Positions 48,891 through 59,989 of a DNA stretch of 64,000 bases are shown piece after piece (positions within the stretch are counted from its first letter, which is position 1; each line of letters opens with the position of its first letter). Both the position numbers and the translations under genes were made by a program. This stretch comes from Callorhinus ursinus (Eukaryota > Chordata > Mammalia > Carnivora > Otariidae). The notes under the pieces are model-generated. The model searched no databases. It was not told the DNA's origin and saw only the letters and a program-made list of their open reading frames with translations. The DNA lies in NCBI RefSeq assembly GCF_003265705.1, contig NW_020312894.1:6145716-6209715 (forward strand), written 5' to 3'.

Positions 48891-49703
48891 AAGACAAAAG
48901 TTTCAGGACGGAGATGGAGAAAACCTCCAGTTCTTCCATTTGTCTCAAAACAGTCTTTCCCTAGCGCTACATACCAGAGTGAACTCTTACATTCAAAAAT
49001 ACTCTTGCATGCATGATGAAATGCCACAAGGTTGACAGATTGCTTAGTGGTGATGATGCTGGGTGGACTAAAAAGGGAAGGGGACTGTAGAGAGTATCTG
49101 TGCAGACATGGGGCCAAGGCATCCATCTGGCAAACATGGTTGTAGGCTGCAGAGCGACCGGGGAAAAGGGAAGACTGGTCAAGTGGAGAAAAATACAGAT
49201 TTCAAAGCCACAGGTTGGATTAGATGCTTATCCTTTGGAGAAATAAATTGCTACAGAAATGGAAGCATTCTCATCCCAATGGCTCAGGATCTGATTTCTC
49301 TGACCATCCGCCGCCTATCTCTTTCTTCCTTCGATTTATGAAATGGTGCCTTTATAGTAATATGCCTTAAGGCATAAATATAAAGTTAAAAACAGTCAAT
49401 AAAATGCATAAAACTAGGAAAGCAGTTACCAGCCCCACACAATCATGTTTGAAACATTTAAAAGAAATCAATATCTCAAAAGCAGCATTTATGAGAAAGA
49501 AAATGTACACAGGTGAGTGTTGTATGAGGATGGTCAGGAAATGGGTGATTTATTGCCAAAGCAAGACATGACATCCCACTATTCGTTTGACCTTCCTCTG
49601 ACCTTGAATGTTCTACTTTAAATGCAAGATTATTTTCTTTTCAAATCAAATCTTCCATCAGTTAATCTTATTTTAGATAAAAGATACTCTTTTTCTTTCT
49701 TTT

Positions 49704-49888
49704 AAAGATTTATTTATTTATTTGAGAGAGAGAATGAGATAGAGAGCACATGAGAGGGGGGAGGGTCAGAGGGAGAAGCAGACTCCCCGCCGAGCAGGGA
49801 GCCCGATGCGGGACTCGATCCCGGGACTCCAGGATCATGACCTGAGCCCAAGGCAGTCGCTTAACCAACTGAGCCACCCAGGCGCCCG
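49704..49888 (-). mobile_element. SINEC, antisense, next to the assembly gap
   Basis: AAAGATTTATTTATTTATTTGAG tail to TGAGCCACCCAGGCGCCC head complement. The flanking GATACTCTTTTT occurs before the element (49683) and after it (49888). Confidence 0.92.
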
Positions 49889-50052
49889 ATACTCTTTTTT
49901 TTTTTTTTNNNNNNNNNNNNNNNNNNNNNNNNNNNNNNNNNNNNNNNNNNNNNNNNNNNNNNNNNNNNNNNNNNNNNNNNNNNNNNNNNNNNNNNNNNNN
50001 NNNNNNNNCCAACTGAGCCACCCAGGCGCCCGATACTCTTTTTTTTTTTTTT
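49865..50052. repeat. 44-bp exact repeat on both sides of the gap
   Basis: CCAACTGAGCCACCCAGGCG... through GATACTC and 14 T appears at 49865-49908 and again at 50009-50052. It is the head of the SINE at 49704-49888 plus its flanking repeat. This is most simply an unmerged overlap between two contig ends, not a biological duplication. Confidence 0.85.
49909..50008. other. Assembly gap, exactly 100 N
   Basis: The run of N is exactly 100 bases, the convention for a gap of unknown size. The 44 bases before it (49865-49908) are identical to the 44 bases after it (50009-50052), including a run of 14 T. Any reading frame crossing it is meaningless. Confidence 0.98.
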
Positions 50053-50284
50053 CAAAGCCATGTTCAGTTAACATAATATAAAGAACAGATGGAGGGGCAT
50101 CTTGAAATAGCTTCATTGGGAAAGATATTTGATGTGAAAGATGTGATCACTTTTTTAAAAAGTTTCCCTGTTTTAAAATTAGTGGGCCAAGTTAGAAACA
50201 TCAGATAGCTCCTCTGTCTCATCTCTTTCTTGGCTTCCCAGCCCCGGAAGAAGAGCTGGACACAAAGTGCTATATTGTAGTCTG

Positions 50285-50560
50285 TCATGGACCATCTACC
50301 CCACTCCAGTTGAATGTGTGGAAGTCCTAATTCCTAGTACCTCACAGTGTGACTGTGTTTGGAGACAGAATCTTTAAAGAGGTAATTTAGGTTAAATGAG
50401 GTCATTAGGGTGGGCTTTATCAATATGACCAATGCCCTTACAAGAGGAGGACGTTAGGGCACAGTCACACACTGAAGAAAGGAAATGTGAAGACTGTAAC
50501 AAAATAAAATTTCTGTTTTTAAGCCACCCAGACTGTAGTGCTTTGTGTGGCAGCCCAGAG
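50285..50560 (+). mobile_element. MLT1-like LTR, sense
   Basis: GTGACTGTGTTTGGAGACAG near 50349, GGTCATTAGGGTGGGCTTT near 50400, AATAAAATTTCTGTTTTTAAGCC near 50503. The AATAAA is the LTR polyadenylation signal. Confidence 0.72.
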
Positions 50561-51559
50561 TTTTAAGAGGTTGGACTTTAATGATTTAATGGATCTTAAT
50601 GAGAAAATAAGATCTGATAAATAGAACTTCCCATACAAGAGTGGGATTAGTGTTTTGACGAGCAAGGAGTACAGTGTTTCCTTTTTAATTTCTCTCAGTC
50701 TATCAGTTGGGGCTTTTGTCAAAGCTGAGTGTAAATACCTCAGAAGGAACCACAGTAAAATTTAACCAATAATCCCAGTCTTGATAATTTGATTATCTGC
50801 TTGGTGTTCTCTCCCCTTTGTTAACTCCATGGGGCCAAGAAGTTTCCTCAGTTTCCTGTAGTAGGAGCTCAAAAGATCTGCCTGATGTTCATGAATAAAT
50901 GGGTTGATCATGACTCTATGTTAGGATGACAGAACTTTCATCTAGAAAGGTTTCATTCATTCTACATTCACATCGACAAAATTTCAATGTATTGGGTATG
51001 TAATAGGTTATTTTCATTTGTGTAATTCAAATTAACCCAAATGCATTCATTATAAATACTCCTTCACTCATCCAGAGGTTTGAGTCCATCAGACATCCTC
51101 TGATTTCTGTTAAATCACAGAAAAAGTCATACCCTGCAGTGATGTATCATGTTCATATTTTGAGAGGTACTTTCACGTCCTCCATTGTTTCTGATCTCCA
51201 AAACTTCCTGGTAAGGTAGAGAAGGCAAAGAGACTTTTCTTTGGGACTGGGCTTCGATCAGCCTCTCTCCCCTCAGGAACAGGGTCACCCTGACATACCA
51301 GGTGATTTCCCAGCTTCAGAATTGAGTTCAAATTCATTTCATTCATTGTTGCTCTTCCTTCATCCATTTGCATTTGATGGACTCAGTCAGTTACACCTGC
51401 CAGGCCCAAGGTAATGAGATGGTGGGTGATTCTCTCTCCCATCCTTCTGGGCCTCTAGGGCCTCCTACATTGGTACCCACAACCCCCAGTGTAGCCCCAG
51501 GGCGTCCCTCCAGCGTGTGCTCAGGAGGGACCCCAGGAGGTCTGATTCTGGCCTGGCAT

Positions 51560-51750
51560 TCCTTCTTCCGTATCTGCGCAGATCACCTGGCAGCTGGTTA
51601 AAAACACAGCTGCTTGGCCTTATCCCCAGAGCTCCTGATTCACCTTAGGTCTAGAGAGGAGGAGGGAAGCATCCAGAAATTGGCATTTTTAACCCTCCCC
51701 ACACTGGGTGTTTTTTATGCCAGTGGTCACTGGCCCAAACTTTGGGAAAC
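51560..51750 (+). mobile_element. MER5A-type hAT relic, first of three
   Basis: CAGATCACCTGGCAGCTGG, AGAGCTCCTGATTCACC and AGAAATTGGCATTTTTAACC resemble a MER5A-type element. Confidence 0.55.
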
Positions 51751-52034
51751 ATTGCTATAAAGTATAAAATAAAACCAACACAGCACACTTTCCAAGATGA
51801 ATATTTGCTTTTTCTTTCAGAGACCTGTGCCAAAGGAGTTCCTACCAGGTATGATTATGCACCTGGTAGGATGCATAGGCATAATTTTATCAGAACTAAA
51901 TCTAACTAGGGAGGGACTACGTACCAAGTCAAACTGCCTGGGGTAGGTGCTAGGCATATCTCACTGTTCTTGTATGTAAACCCCAGCCGTGGAGAGCGAC
52001 GCGTAGAAAGGAGAGCGAGGTGCCTCAGAAGCAT

Positions 52035-52200
52035 CAGGTGGTGCTTCTCAACATCACCTGCCTGCTGCAGTCACATTGGAAGTGAAAAAAGAGGATGCCT
52101 GGCCCCACCTCCAGGGATTCTGATGCTGTTGTTCGGGGCTGAGGCTTCCACAAGCTCCCAGGTGGTTATGTGTTAATGACACGTGCTGAAGAGAAGACTC
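52035..52200 (+). mobile_element. MER5A-type hAT relic, second of three
   Basis: GTGCTTCTCAACATCACC start, GGCCCCACCTCCAGGGATTCTG core, CACAAGCTCCCAGGTGG end. Confidence 0.58.
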
Positions 52201-52674
52201 CACCTTGAAAGAGGTTTCAAGCAGAGCCTGGAGCTCGCTAGCCATCTGGGAAAAGGTAGCCAGTGATATTTAGATTTTTTAAAAGATGAAGTTTAAGACG
52301 ACTCTGCTTCTTCTTCACCTGTCTCTGGTTCAGTCTTTTGAATTTGCAACTTCCCATGTAGCTTTAAAATCTAACCACGTGTCAGGTTATGGGGATTGTG
52401 ATGAAAAACAGGGAAAAAAAAAAAAAAAGGAAAAACTGAGAAGCTGACCACCTTCCGGTGGCTAACAGTCAGAATGCCACGAGCCTTGGGTGTTAAGATC
52501 CTATGGGCCGGCCCTCCTGTCAGAAGTCCAGGTGGAGGAAAGCATTATGTTAGTGGCATAAATGAGTGTTAATCCTGCTCTGAAGAAAAGAAAAGTTTGT
52601 GCTTTCTTATCACATCTAAGGAAAAGAGAACAATTGTCTCCTCAAACACAAGCCCTTCCTCTCCTTGAAAAGAC

Positions 52675-52870
52675 CAGCAGTTGTTCGAGCTTTTCAGAGT
52701 GTGTTCCCTGGATCACCTACATCGGAATCACCGGGATGCTGGTTAAAATGCAGATGCTGGGGCCCCACCCACAGGCCTACAGAATCTGAAACTCTGGAGC
52801 CTGGGGAGCCTGCAGTTGTGAACATTCCAGGTGATTCTCAGGCCCCTTACAGCGTGAGAATTGCTGCTTC
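52675..52870 (+). mobile_element. MER5A-type hAT relic, third of three
   Basis: GAATCACCGGGATGCTGG, AAATGCAGATGCTGGGGCCCC and AACATTCCAGGTGATTCTC follow the element from end to end. Confidence 0.65.
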
Positions 52871-53949
52871 CTTGCCGAGCACCAATGAAGCCTCCAGGCT
52901 CCTCGTGAAGGCTATACTCCTGGTGGGAGTTGAGTGGTTACCGGATTCTTTTGGGTCCTGTGCTGTTGCAGGCAAGGGTTTGTTTTAAGTAGAATACTGA
53001 GCATCAAAATGGGGGCCTACGACCCTGTGAGCATTGACTATTCAGTCATCCGTGTCGTTTTCTGCAGTGTTTTACACATACACATATTAAAAACAAAACC
53101 AGGACTGAAGAGATTCTTCCTCCTGGTGTTGACCCGGTTAGATGCTTTATTAAAAATCTCAGCACATTGTTTTGGACACACTAGCCGTTTACTGTTAGGA
53201 CACAGATCTGCTGATAAGGAAACATGGAACACCTTGATCCCTCTCCTGGACAGTGACTGTGCCTATGCCCCTGAGCACTGAAACCCAGACAAACCACCAC
53301 TGTCCTGTCCAACACCTCTGCTTTCTGATATGTGATTCTCATGGTCGCTGTGTTAGTCTAGGTAACTGTCCAGCTTGGGTGTTTGATCACCTGTGTTCCC
53401 TTGTCTGGGATTTGACCCCCACCATGGCAAGCATGGGGAGCCACTGAATCCCAGTGTGAATCAGCAAAGTTAGAGGATTGTGTTAGAGGGTTGGGGATGC
53501 AGACAAGAGAGGCCTCCCGCCCCCCAGGAGTGCTAACTCATTTCCCATATAAACCCGTGCCCCAGGTCCCAGCCCTGTTCCAGAACTCCGTCTACCCTCC
53601 CCGCTTGAGCCTGTGAACATGTCTTCAGGTGCTCCTGGGCCTAATGAAGGTGATTATTGCAATTTGATGATGCCCATCGACACAAACATCATTAAATAAA
53701 CTAAGAATAGACACCCAGCAGAGAAAACCAATTCCCCGATCAGAAGAATGATTCCAGAATATATAACCGTTTCACAGACGGATCTGGGTCTGCTGCCCTT
53801 CCGAGCACGCAGAGGTGGGGCCAGGTGTGGGGTAGAAGGCCTTGGCCGGGAACAGGATTCTGGGATGTCCTCTTGGCTCTTGAAAGGGAGTTGACCGCCT
53901 GCGTTACAATAGGCTGTGTGAATAATTGTCATCTTTTTCCCATTTGCAG

Positions 53950-55078
53950 GAGACTCTGGCATCGCACAGCACAAAAATGATTTCATCCCTCGTCATTTCA
54001 CAGCTGATGGATGAGAGTAAATCAAAGGCAAACCGGGCCGCGCCGCCCGCGCCCTGCGCACCGGCTCTGCACGCCGCGCCTACGGCCAGGCCGTCGCGGG
54101 TGAACCGCAGCGGGGTCTCCATCAGCCGGGCATTCGCCCTCCTTCCCGGCAGGCTGGGCGTTCAGACGCCGGCGGCCCAGGAGCCAGGACCTGACACGGA
54201 GCTGCCGTCCAACGAGGAGAAGCCGTGCAGCGGCCCCCAAAGGGGCTTTGCGTCCATCACCATCACGGCCAGGCGCGTGGGCCCCGCAGCCGGCACCCTG
54301 GCGTGGGAGGCCGTGGGGGGCCCGCGGTGCACCGAGTGCCGGGCCCAGGGCGCTCTGCTCAGGGACGCCTCTGCTCCGGCTGGGGGTGCCGAGCCCCGTG
54401 GGCACCAGGGACCGTTCACCTGCGCGGATTGCTCCAGAAACTGCTCTGTGGTGAGGCTGAAGGTGCCCGAGACGGACCCCCGGCTGTGCGAGACTCACGA
54501 GTACTGCATCACGGATGTGGACAACCGAGAGGACAGTTTTCCTCTGGGCGCCGCGCGGTCGGGAAAGGGGCCGCTGGTGTTCAGCTCCTGCGTCCATGTC
54601 AGGGTGTCTCAGCAGTGCCCCAATTCCATTTACTATCTAGACCGGTCCCTCTCCGTCCCCATTGAGCAGCCTCCGCTTGCTGGCCCTAAAATGCACAGGT
54701 CGGTCCTGTCGCTCAACCTAAGCTGCAGTTCACACGGATTGACACCAGATGGAGTAGACGGCACAGCTAATGGAGGGCCAATGAGCAGTGCTTTGAAGCA
54801 GGAGCTCACGGAAGGAAACCAGAACCTCCTAGGCCCCCGCTGGAACCCGGGTTTGCAAGGAAGTTTCTTGAAGGAAAACCCGTCCTTGGAGCAGGTGCAT
54901 CTGGGGCCCTGCACCTGTCCTTGGAGGGGCTCCCGTCTGTTGGAAAAGCAAGCATTCTCAGGTGTGGGAGTTCAGCAGGTCACAGTAAGAAAAGGGAGAG
55001 AGGACTATACCACTCGGCACACCGGGGGTGGTGGCAGCCAACTGTCCATCCACATTCCTGGCTGGAGTTACACAGCAG
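53950..55078 (+). CDS. C10orf90: C10orf90 (FATS), large coding exon C, N-terminal half of the protein
   Basis: This 1129-nt exon has an acceptor with a good pyrimidine tract (CATCTTTTTCCCATTTGCAG, ends 53949) and a near-perfect donor (ACAGCAG|GTGAGT at 55079). The frame is open throughout: 376 codons plus one base. The first Met is at 53977 (MISSLVISQLMDESKSK, A at -3) and is the likely start of the standard protein. Earlier residues continue the frame of exons A and B. Recognisable stretches include SISRAFALLPGRLGVQTP, FASITITARRV, IYYLDRSLSVPIEQPP and QLSIHIPGWSY, which I recall as C10orf90/FATS. The human protein is about 700 residues, so roughly half is here, and the C-terminal ALMS motif lies outside the window. 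Published work describes FATS as a p53-linked, DNA-damage-responsive nuclear protein with E2-independent ubiquitin ligase activity that also binds HDAC1 and p21. Here the sequence shows only low-complexity, Ser/Pro/Gly-rich regions and two CxxC pairs. Confidence 0.82.
53977..53979 (+). promoter_or_regulatory. C10orf90: Likely translation start of the standard C10orf90 isoform
   Basis: An in-frame ATG lies 27 bases into exon C, in context ACAAAAATGATT with A at -3. The next in-frame Met is 11 residues on (QLMDES). The known human protein, as I recall it, starts with a very similar peptide. An upstream ATG at 39563 in exon A would give a longer isoform. Confidence 0.55.
54030..54600. other. Intragenic CpG-rich patch inside C10orf90 exon C
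   Basis: The 5' half of the large exon changes abruptly from AT-rich intron to GC-rich sequence dense in CG dinucleotides, for example GCCGCGCCGCCCGCG near 54037 and GCCGTCGCGGGTGAACCGC near 54089. The rest of the exon after about 54650 returns to ordinary composition. This may be an exonic CpG island or alternative promoter, or simply GC-biased coding sequence. Confidence 0.5.
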
Positions 55079-57228
55079 GTGAGTGACACACTCATCCTCC
55101 GGAGGTGGGGCCGCCAGGTACAGATCCCCACCCCTCAGGTAATCTGTGCAAGTCCCCTGCCAAGGTGGGCAGTGGGTTTCTTCTACATGACTTCCCTTAT
55201 TTCAAGAAGTGGTTCTCAGAAGCATCGTTTTATCTGCTCTGCTCTGAGTTGGCAATTGGTAGCTCAGTGTTGATGTCTGCCTTAGGTTTTCACAGATACT
55301 GTTATCTGATTCTCAGGGAGCTTCCCTCAAAGTTTTGTTTCCAGCAATAGCTCCAGACCCTGTAATGTCATGAGCAGGAAACTATGGCCTGCAGATGAAG
55401 TTATTTTAGGCCCATATCGCTCCAAAGCAGGGAGAAGAGGAAAAAGTGCTGTCCACGCCCAGAGGTTTTGTATCTCTGGGCTGAACATCTGGGTATCTGG
55501 AAGGGTCCACGGTCCTGGTCTGCTTTCCTTTTCAATCCGGCAGTTTGTATTTATGGATTGCTCTTAGAAATAATCAAATCAGTTTGTATTTATGGATTGC
55601 TCTTAGAAATAATCGTCTATAATGGAGTGTGTGTGTGTGTGTGGGGGGATTAGTAATTATGGGATATTTTCAACAAGATGCAAATTGGGGACTCTCCAAA
55701 CTGCAAAAGCAGCAGTTTTCGGGGGCAACTTGGCTAGAATTTGCTATTTCTGCCATTGCCACGGTTCCCAGATGTCAGCAGCCCTGGGCACCCTTTACCT
55801 TTCTTAGGAGATCAGGAAGAGGAAAACAGGCTTTAGCCTGACACCAGAGTTCTCTCTCTGCATAAACTTCCAATTTTCAGTTTTACTTTCCAGGAGAGAC
55901 TCTGATTTATAAATTAGTGACTTTCCATTTGGGGGAAATATTTAAAGATAATAGCAGTAAAATTGGAAATGCAGCATACATACAATAATTTTATAGTGTA
56001 ATTTTTGTCCATTAAGGATTTATTAATTAATAAAAATGACTGTAAAACATTTTAAGCTATAATGTGTGTAGAAATGGTGAATGATGTAATTAATTTTAAC
56101 AAGTGTGTATATATTGAATGCGCAGAGATTTCTAAGGCAATTTGACATGGCTTTCAGGTTGATTAGACCATCAAAATGCCTCTGAGTCTTACAAGCTTTA
56201 TTGCAAAAAGGAAGAAGTAAGCCCTTATCAGTGTTGCAAAGATGGACCTCAATTTAGTATTTTTAAGAAGTTGCTCAAGTCAACCACTCCCTCCTCCTTG
56301 TAGGTGAAGATTCCAGAAACATACAACCTACGTTGTTGTATGTCTGCCACCCCCACCAAGGCACATCTTTGTCTTTATGTTGTGTCGCATGGTGTGAAAT
56401 AATCATTTGGATTTATGGCACTTCCACCAAAGGATGTTTAAAAATCACTAGAGCCGGGTCCCCAAGGTTGATTTCAGAGGAGAGGAACATGAGCAGAGAA
56501 AATCCCCCACCCCACCCTAACTTATTTTGGCTTCGGTGCAGAGAAGATACTTGACTTTGACTTTGTGGAATGACTCCTCGGGTAACTGGTGTTCTTAGGC
56601 AGAGCATTGAATTAATTCTACTTCCCATGGGCCGACTTCCCTCAGAATAACTCCAGATGCCAAGGATTCCATGTGGAGGATTTGAGTGGCTGTGAATCAT
56701 GTGGCCTCATTCTACCATTTGAGGAAAGATATTCACAGAGGCCAGCTCACCTTTTTGAGAGTTGCCGACCTATTATTTTCTTGTGCAGTGAAGGTGGACA
56801 AGCCACCCTACTTCTCAGAGCCTGTTTCTTCATCTAGGTGGCTAGAGAAGAGGTGTGTTTGGTGTTCTTGAAAGTCCCCTCTAGCTTGAAAAAAAATCTC
56901 TGTTCTGTTTGCCTGAGGTGAATCTGTGAGGGAGAGTGTCCATGTGACTCTGGGTCCCTCAGTCATCCTGCTCAAAAACCACAGAAGCTTGAACTCACCA
57001 TTTTGGGCACACACCTCAGATGTGTGCGTAGACACACTCACTCACACAACCCTTCCCGGACTTTCATACTTTCTCACTCAGAAACTCATTTGCAATGGGA
57101 TGTATTCCTTCCCAGGTGACAAGAAAGCCCTTCTTGTCCACGCTACTGAATTCTTGCCTGAGATTTATAAGCACGACTCATAGGCTCTAACTAACACAGT
57201 CTGTCCTGGGCTAACCTACACAGTGCTC
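55079..57228 (+). other. Start of the intron after exon C
   Basis: Begins GTGAGT. No following exon with a matching phase was found here or later, so the intron appears to be at least 8.9 kb. It contains a repeat-free AT-rich block at about 55900-56150. Confidence 0.6.
55541..55614. repeat. 35-nt direct tandem duplication, period 39, beside a GT run
   Basis: A 35-base word starting CAGTTTGTATTTATGGATTG and ending AAATAATC is exact at 55541-55575 and 55580-55614, with AAAT between. A short (GT)n follows at 55627. Confidence 0.93.
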
Positions 57229-57427
57229 TGAGGGTGGCTCAGTCGGTTAAGTGTCTGCCTTCAGCTCAGGTCATGATCCCAGGGTCCTGGGATGGATTCC
57301 CGCATCAGGCTCCCTGCTCAGCGAGGAGCCTGCTTCTCCCTCTCCCTCTGCTGTTCCCCCTGCTTGTGCTCTCTTTCTCTCTCTGTCAGATAAATAAAAT
57401 CTTCAAAAAAAATTAAAAATTTAAAAA
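57229..57427 (+). mobile_element. SINEC, sense, lacking the first bases of the head
   Basis: Starts GGGTGGCTCAGTCGGTTAAG without the usual GGGGCGCCT, continues through a normal body, and ends AGATAAATAAAATCTTC plus an A-rich tail. It lies in the intron after exon C. Confidence 0.9.
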
Positions 57428-58069
57428 ACTCTGAGGAGCTGTTTGTGTTTCCTCTCTGGAACTGGGATCTCGTCAGAGGCGTTCTTGACAGCCTCCTGTG
57501 GTCACACATGCTATTAGCAGTCTTCCTGTTTCATCGTTACTGAATCTGATTCTTTTCATCTGAAGGATCCCCAAATCCTGCGTGAGCAGCATCCTCTCTA
57601 GCCACCTTGTTGACATTCAGCCACAAGGGAGGTGCAGTCCGGAAGATTCTACAAACAGAGGCAAGGCAGTTTCAGTTCCAGTCGTTAGGTCACCCGACAG
57701 GAAGTCCTATACATTGTGTTCGAGAATGAGCCTCCAGGACAGACACGCGGAAAAGGTTACTAAGATTAGGGAAGATGGGAGACTTGCAAACATTTGGTGC
57801 AGTATAGGTAGGCCATGTCTATCGGGGCGTCGTCGTCTAACTGACACACAGAGACCTGTTCTCTTTCTAGACGCTGAAGAATTGCTTTCTGTTTTGCCCT
57901 TCTCAGTCCCCGTATGTCCATTCTTTGTATCTCCACGGGTTGGTATGCCTCCTGCCAGCACCCGCAAATGGGCACTGCTCAGCTCCCTGCCCTGCTCTGA
58001 GGAAGGGTCACAGCATCCTTAGCGCTCATCCTACCAATGACCACAGCATACACCGCGCAGATCCTAGAT

Positions 58070-58200
58070 GCCAGGCCCTGGCTGACATCAGTTGTGTCCA
58101 TCACTTGGAATCCTTCAGACCGTTCTGTAAAGACAGTATCATTATCCCTATTTTGCAGCTAAGACAAATGAGGCTGAAGATGAACTGATTTGCCTGAGTC
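58070..58200 (-). repeat. MIR relic, antisense
   Basis: ATCATTATCCCTATTTTGCAGC near 58138, then GACAAATGAGGCTGAAGATG. Confidence 0.55.
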
Positions 58201-59124
58201 CGCATGGCCATTCAGTGCTGAAGGCTGTACCCTCTCAGTGACGGTCCTAAGCAGAGCTGTTTGATTGGTGGGGACTCTCTCAGTGGTGGGCCCCGTCTCC
58301 ACTCTCACCACAGTGGGAATGTTTGAAGACCACTCGTGGACATACAGAGTGATATTAGTATCTGGTGGCCGGAATCTATTAGGAGACTGGGTTACACAGT
58401 TAATTTCTAAATAAATGTAATATGCCACGTCATTTGGTAGTTAGAATTTATTGGCTCAGAAATCCTTCCCAGACTGAAATCCCATTCTTTGTGGTGTTCT
58501 ATGGGACTATACAATATTGATTTGAGTAGTTCTCTCTTTGCTGGGTGTTGCATGCCTAAAACAGTATTGACTTTGATACGTTACTTACTGTCAGTTTCAT
58601 TTTGCATCTGTGGCCTAGATCTGAAGCTTTCCCCTGTTCCAGGACATCCGTGGAAGTTCATTTAGATGCTTTTGGAGAAGAGACTTATGAATGCACTTTT
58701 TTGATTTGCCCCAAGCATTGATGTTCTGTGGTAGGCTCTCTGTCTCAGTATGCTACAGCCAGTGCTCAGGCTCCTGGTGGCCTTGGTCTGAGAAGTCCCC
58801 AGTGGAGCTTAGCATCACTAGTGAACAAAGATGTGGATGGCTGGAGAGGATTCACTGGAGAGGAATGACCGGATTCCTGCTGGATCACGGAGTGTCTACT
58901 GTGTCTACCAGTGTTCTGATGCTATAATCTAATACATGTTTAGTGAGGCAGGTTTATGTCATGAAGAAAGTACTTCCATCACTCAAGGGAAAATGACAGA
59001 CTATATGCGTACATGTCAAGCCTCCCAGAGAAATCTGCATTAGGCTCTGCTCCTTCAGTCCCATGAGAACTTCTTACTAGAGGAGCCAGAGGACATTTGA
59101 GGAGCCCTTATTTTACAAATATGA

Positions 59125-59335
59125 TTTTTCTTTAATGATCTAAAACTGGGGTCTATAAGGTTTTTTGGGTAAAGGGCCAGATGGTTTCCATAGCAACTGC
59201 TCAACTCAAGCAGCCACAGACAATGCATAAATAAATGAGTGTGGACATGTTCTAATAAAACTTTATTTACAGAAACAGGCAGTGGACCAATTTGGCCTAC
59301 TGGCTGAAATTTGCTGACTCTGAATCATTCGTCCT
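59125..59335. mobile_element. hAT/MER-type DNA transposon relic
   Basis: GGTAAAGGGCCAGATGG near 59168, CAGCCACAGACAATGCATAAA near 59210 and AATAAAACTTTATTTACAG near 59253 match a common mammalian non-autonomous hAT pattern. The exact family is not named. Confidence 0.6.
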
Positions 59336-59989
59336 CCAAAACAAACTTTACCCTGTTTGCCAATCATGCATGTTGGATTCTCTGGAAACCCAACTCTGAG
59401 GGGGAGGTTAACGGGCATTTATTAGAGAGCGATCTTGGCATCGTGGATGGGAAGGGGGAAAGAAAGTAGGAATGGGCAGAGGGAGAAGTCACTCTGTGGT
59501 GCAGGCAGGGGTTGGCAAGAATTTTTTGAGGGCGAGGCTTTTAAATTGATTCTTGAAGCATAAGTGGAGAGGCCACTGTGTGCCAAAGCTTTGAGTCTTG
59601 GCACTTGGGAGTGGCTGAGAAGGTCAGTGCACCTGTCACGTAGTAAGTTGTGCCACGAGCCTGGAGAGGTGAGCTCGGGCCATGGTCATGGTCATGGCTA
59701 GGGGCTTAGAGACCAGAATAAGGATTTAAAATGTTATCCCAAGTGTAAACGAGATGCTAGGATGTAATGTATGCTTTAAGAAGATGGTCTTGCTTCTCAG
59801 AGGGTAAGAGACAGAAACAGGTGAGGCCATTGCTGTGGAGGGCCGTACTGGAGGCTGTGGGGTAGGAGAAGTCTGATAGTGGAATTCCCAAGCCTCGAGT
59901 ACCGGTGAGCTTGGGAGGAGGGAGCCAAACACGTGGCAAGGTGGACTCCAGATTTCTGACTTAAGCATCTAGAGGAGTCGCTGTTGTTT

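Noticed and set aside
49710..50116. Frames running through the run of N
   Set aside because: They translate an assembly gap and SINE sequence. Not genes.
54022..54597. 191-codon open frame on the minus strand
   Set aside because: It lies entirely within the CpG-rich part of exon C on the opposite strand. GC-rich coding DNA commonly leaves the complement open, and there are no splice or start signals.
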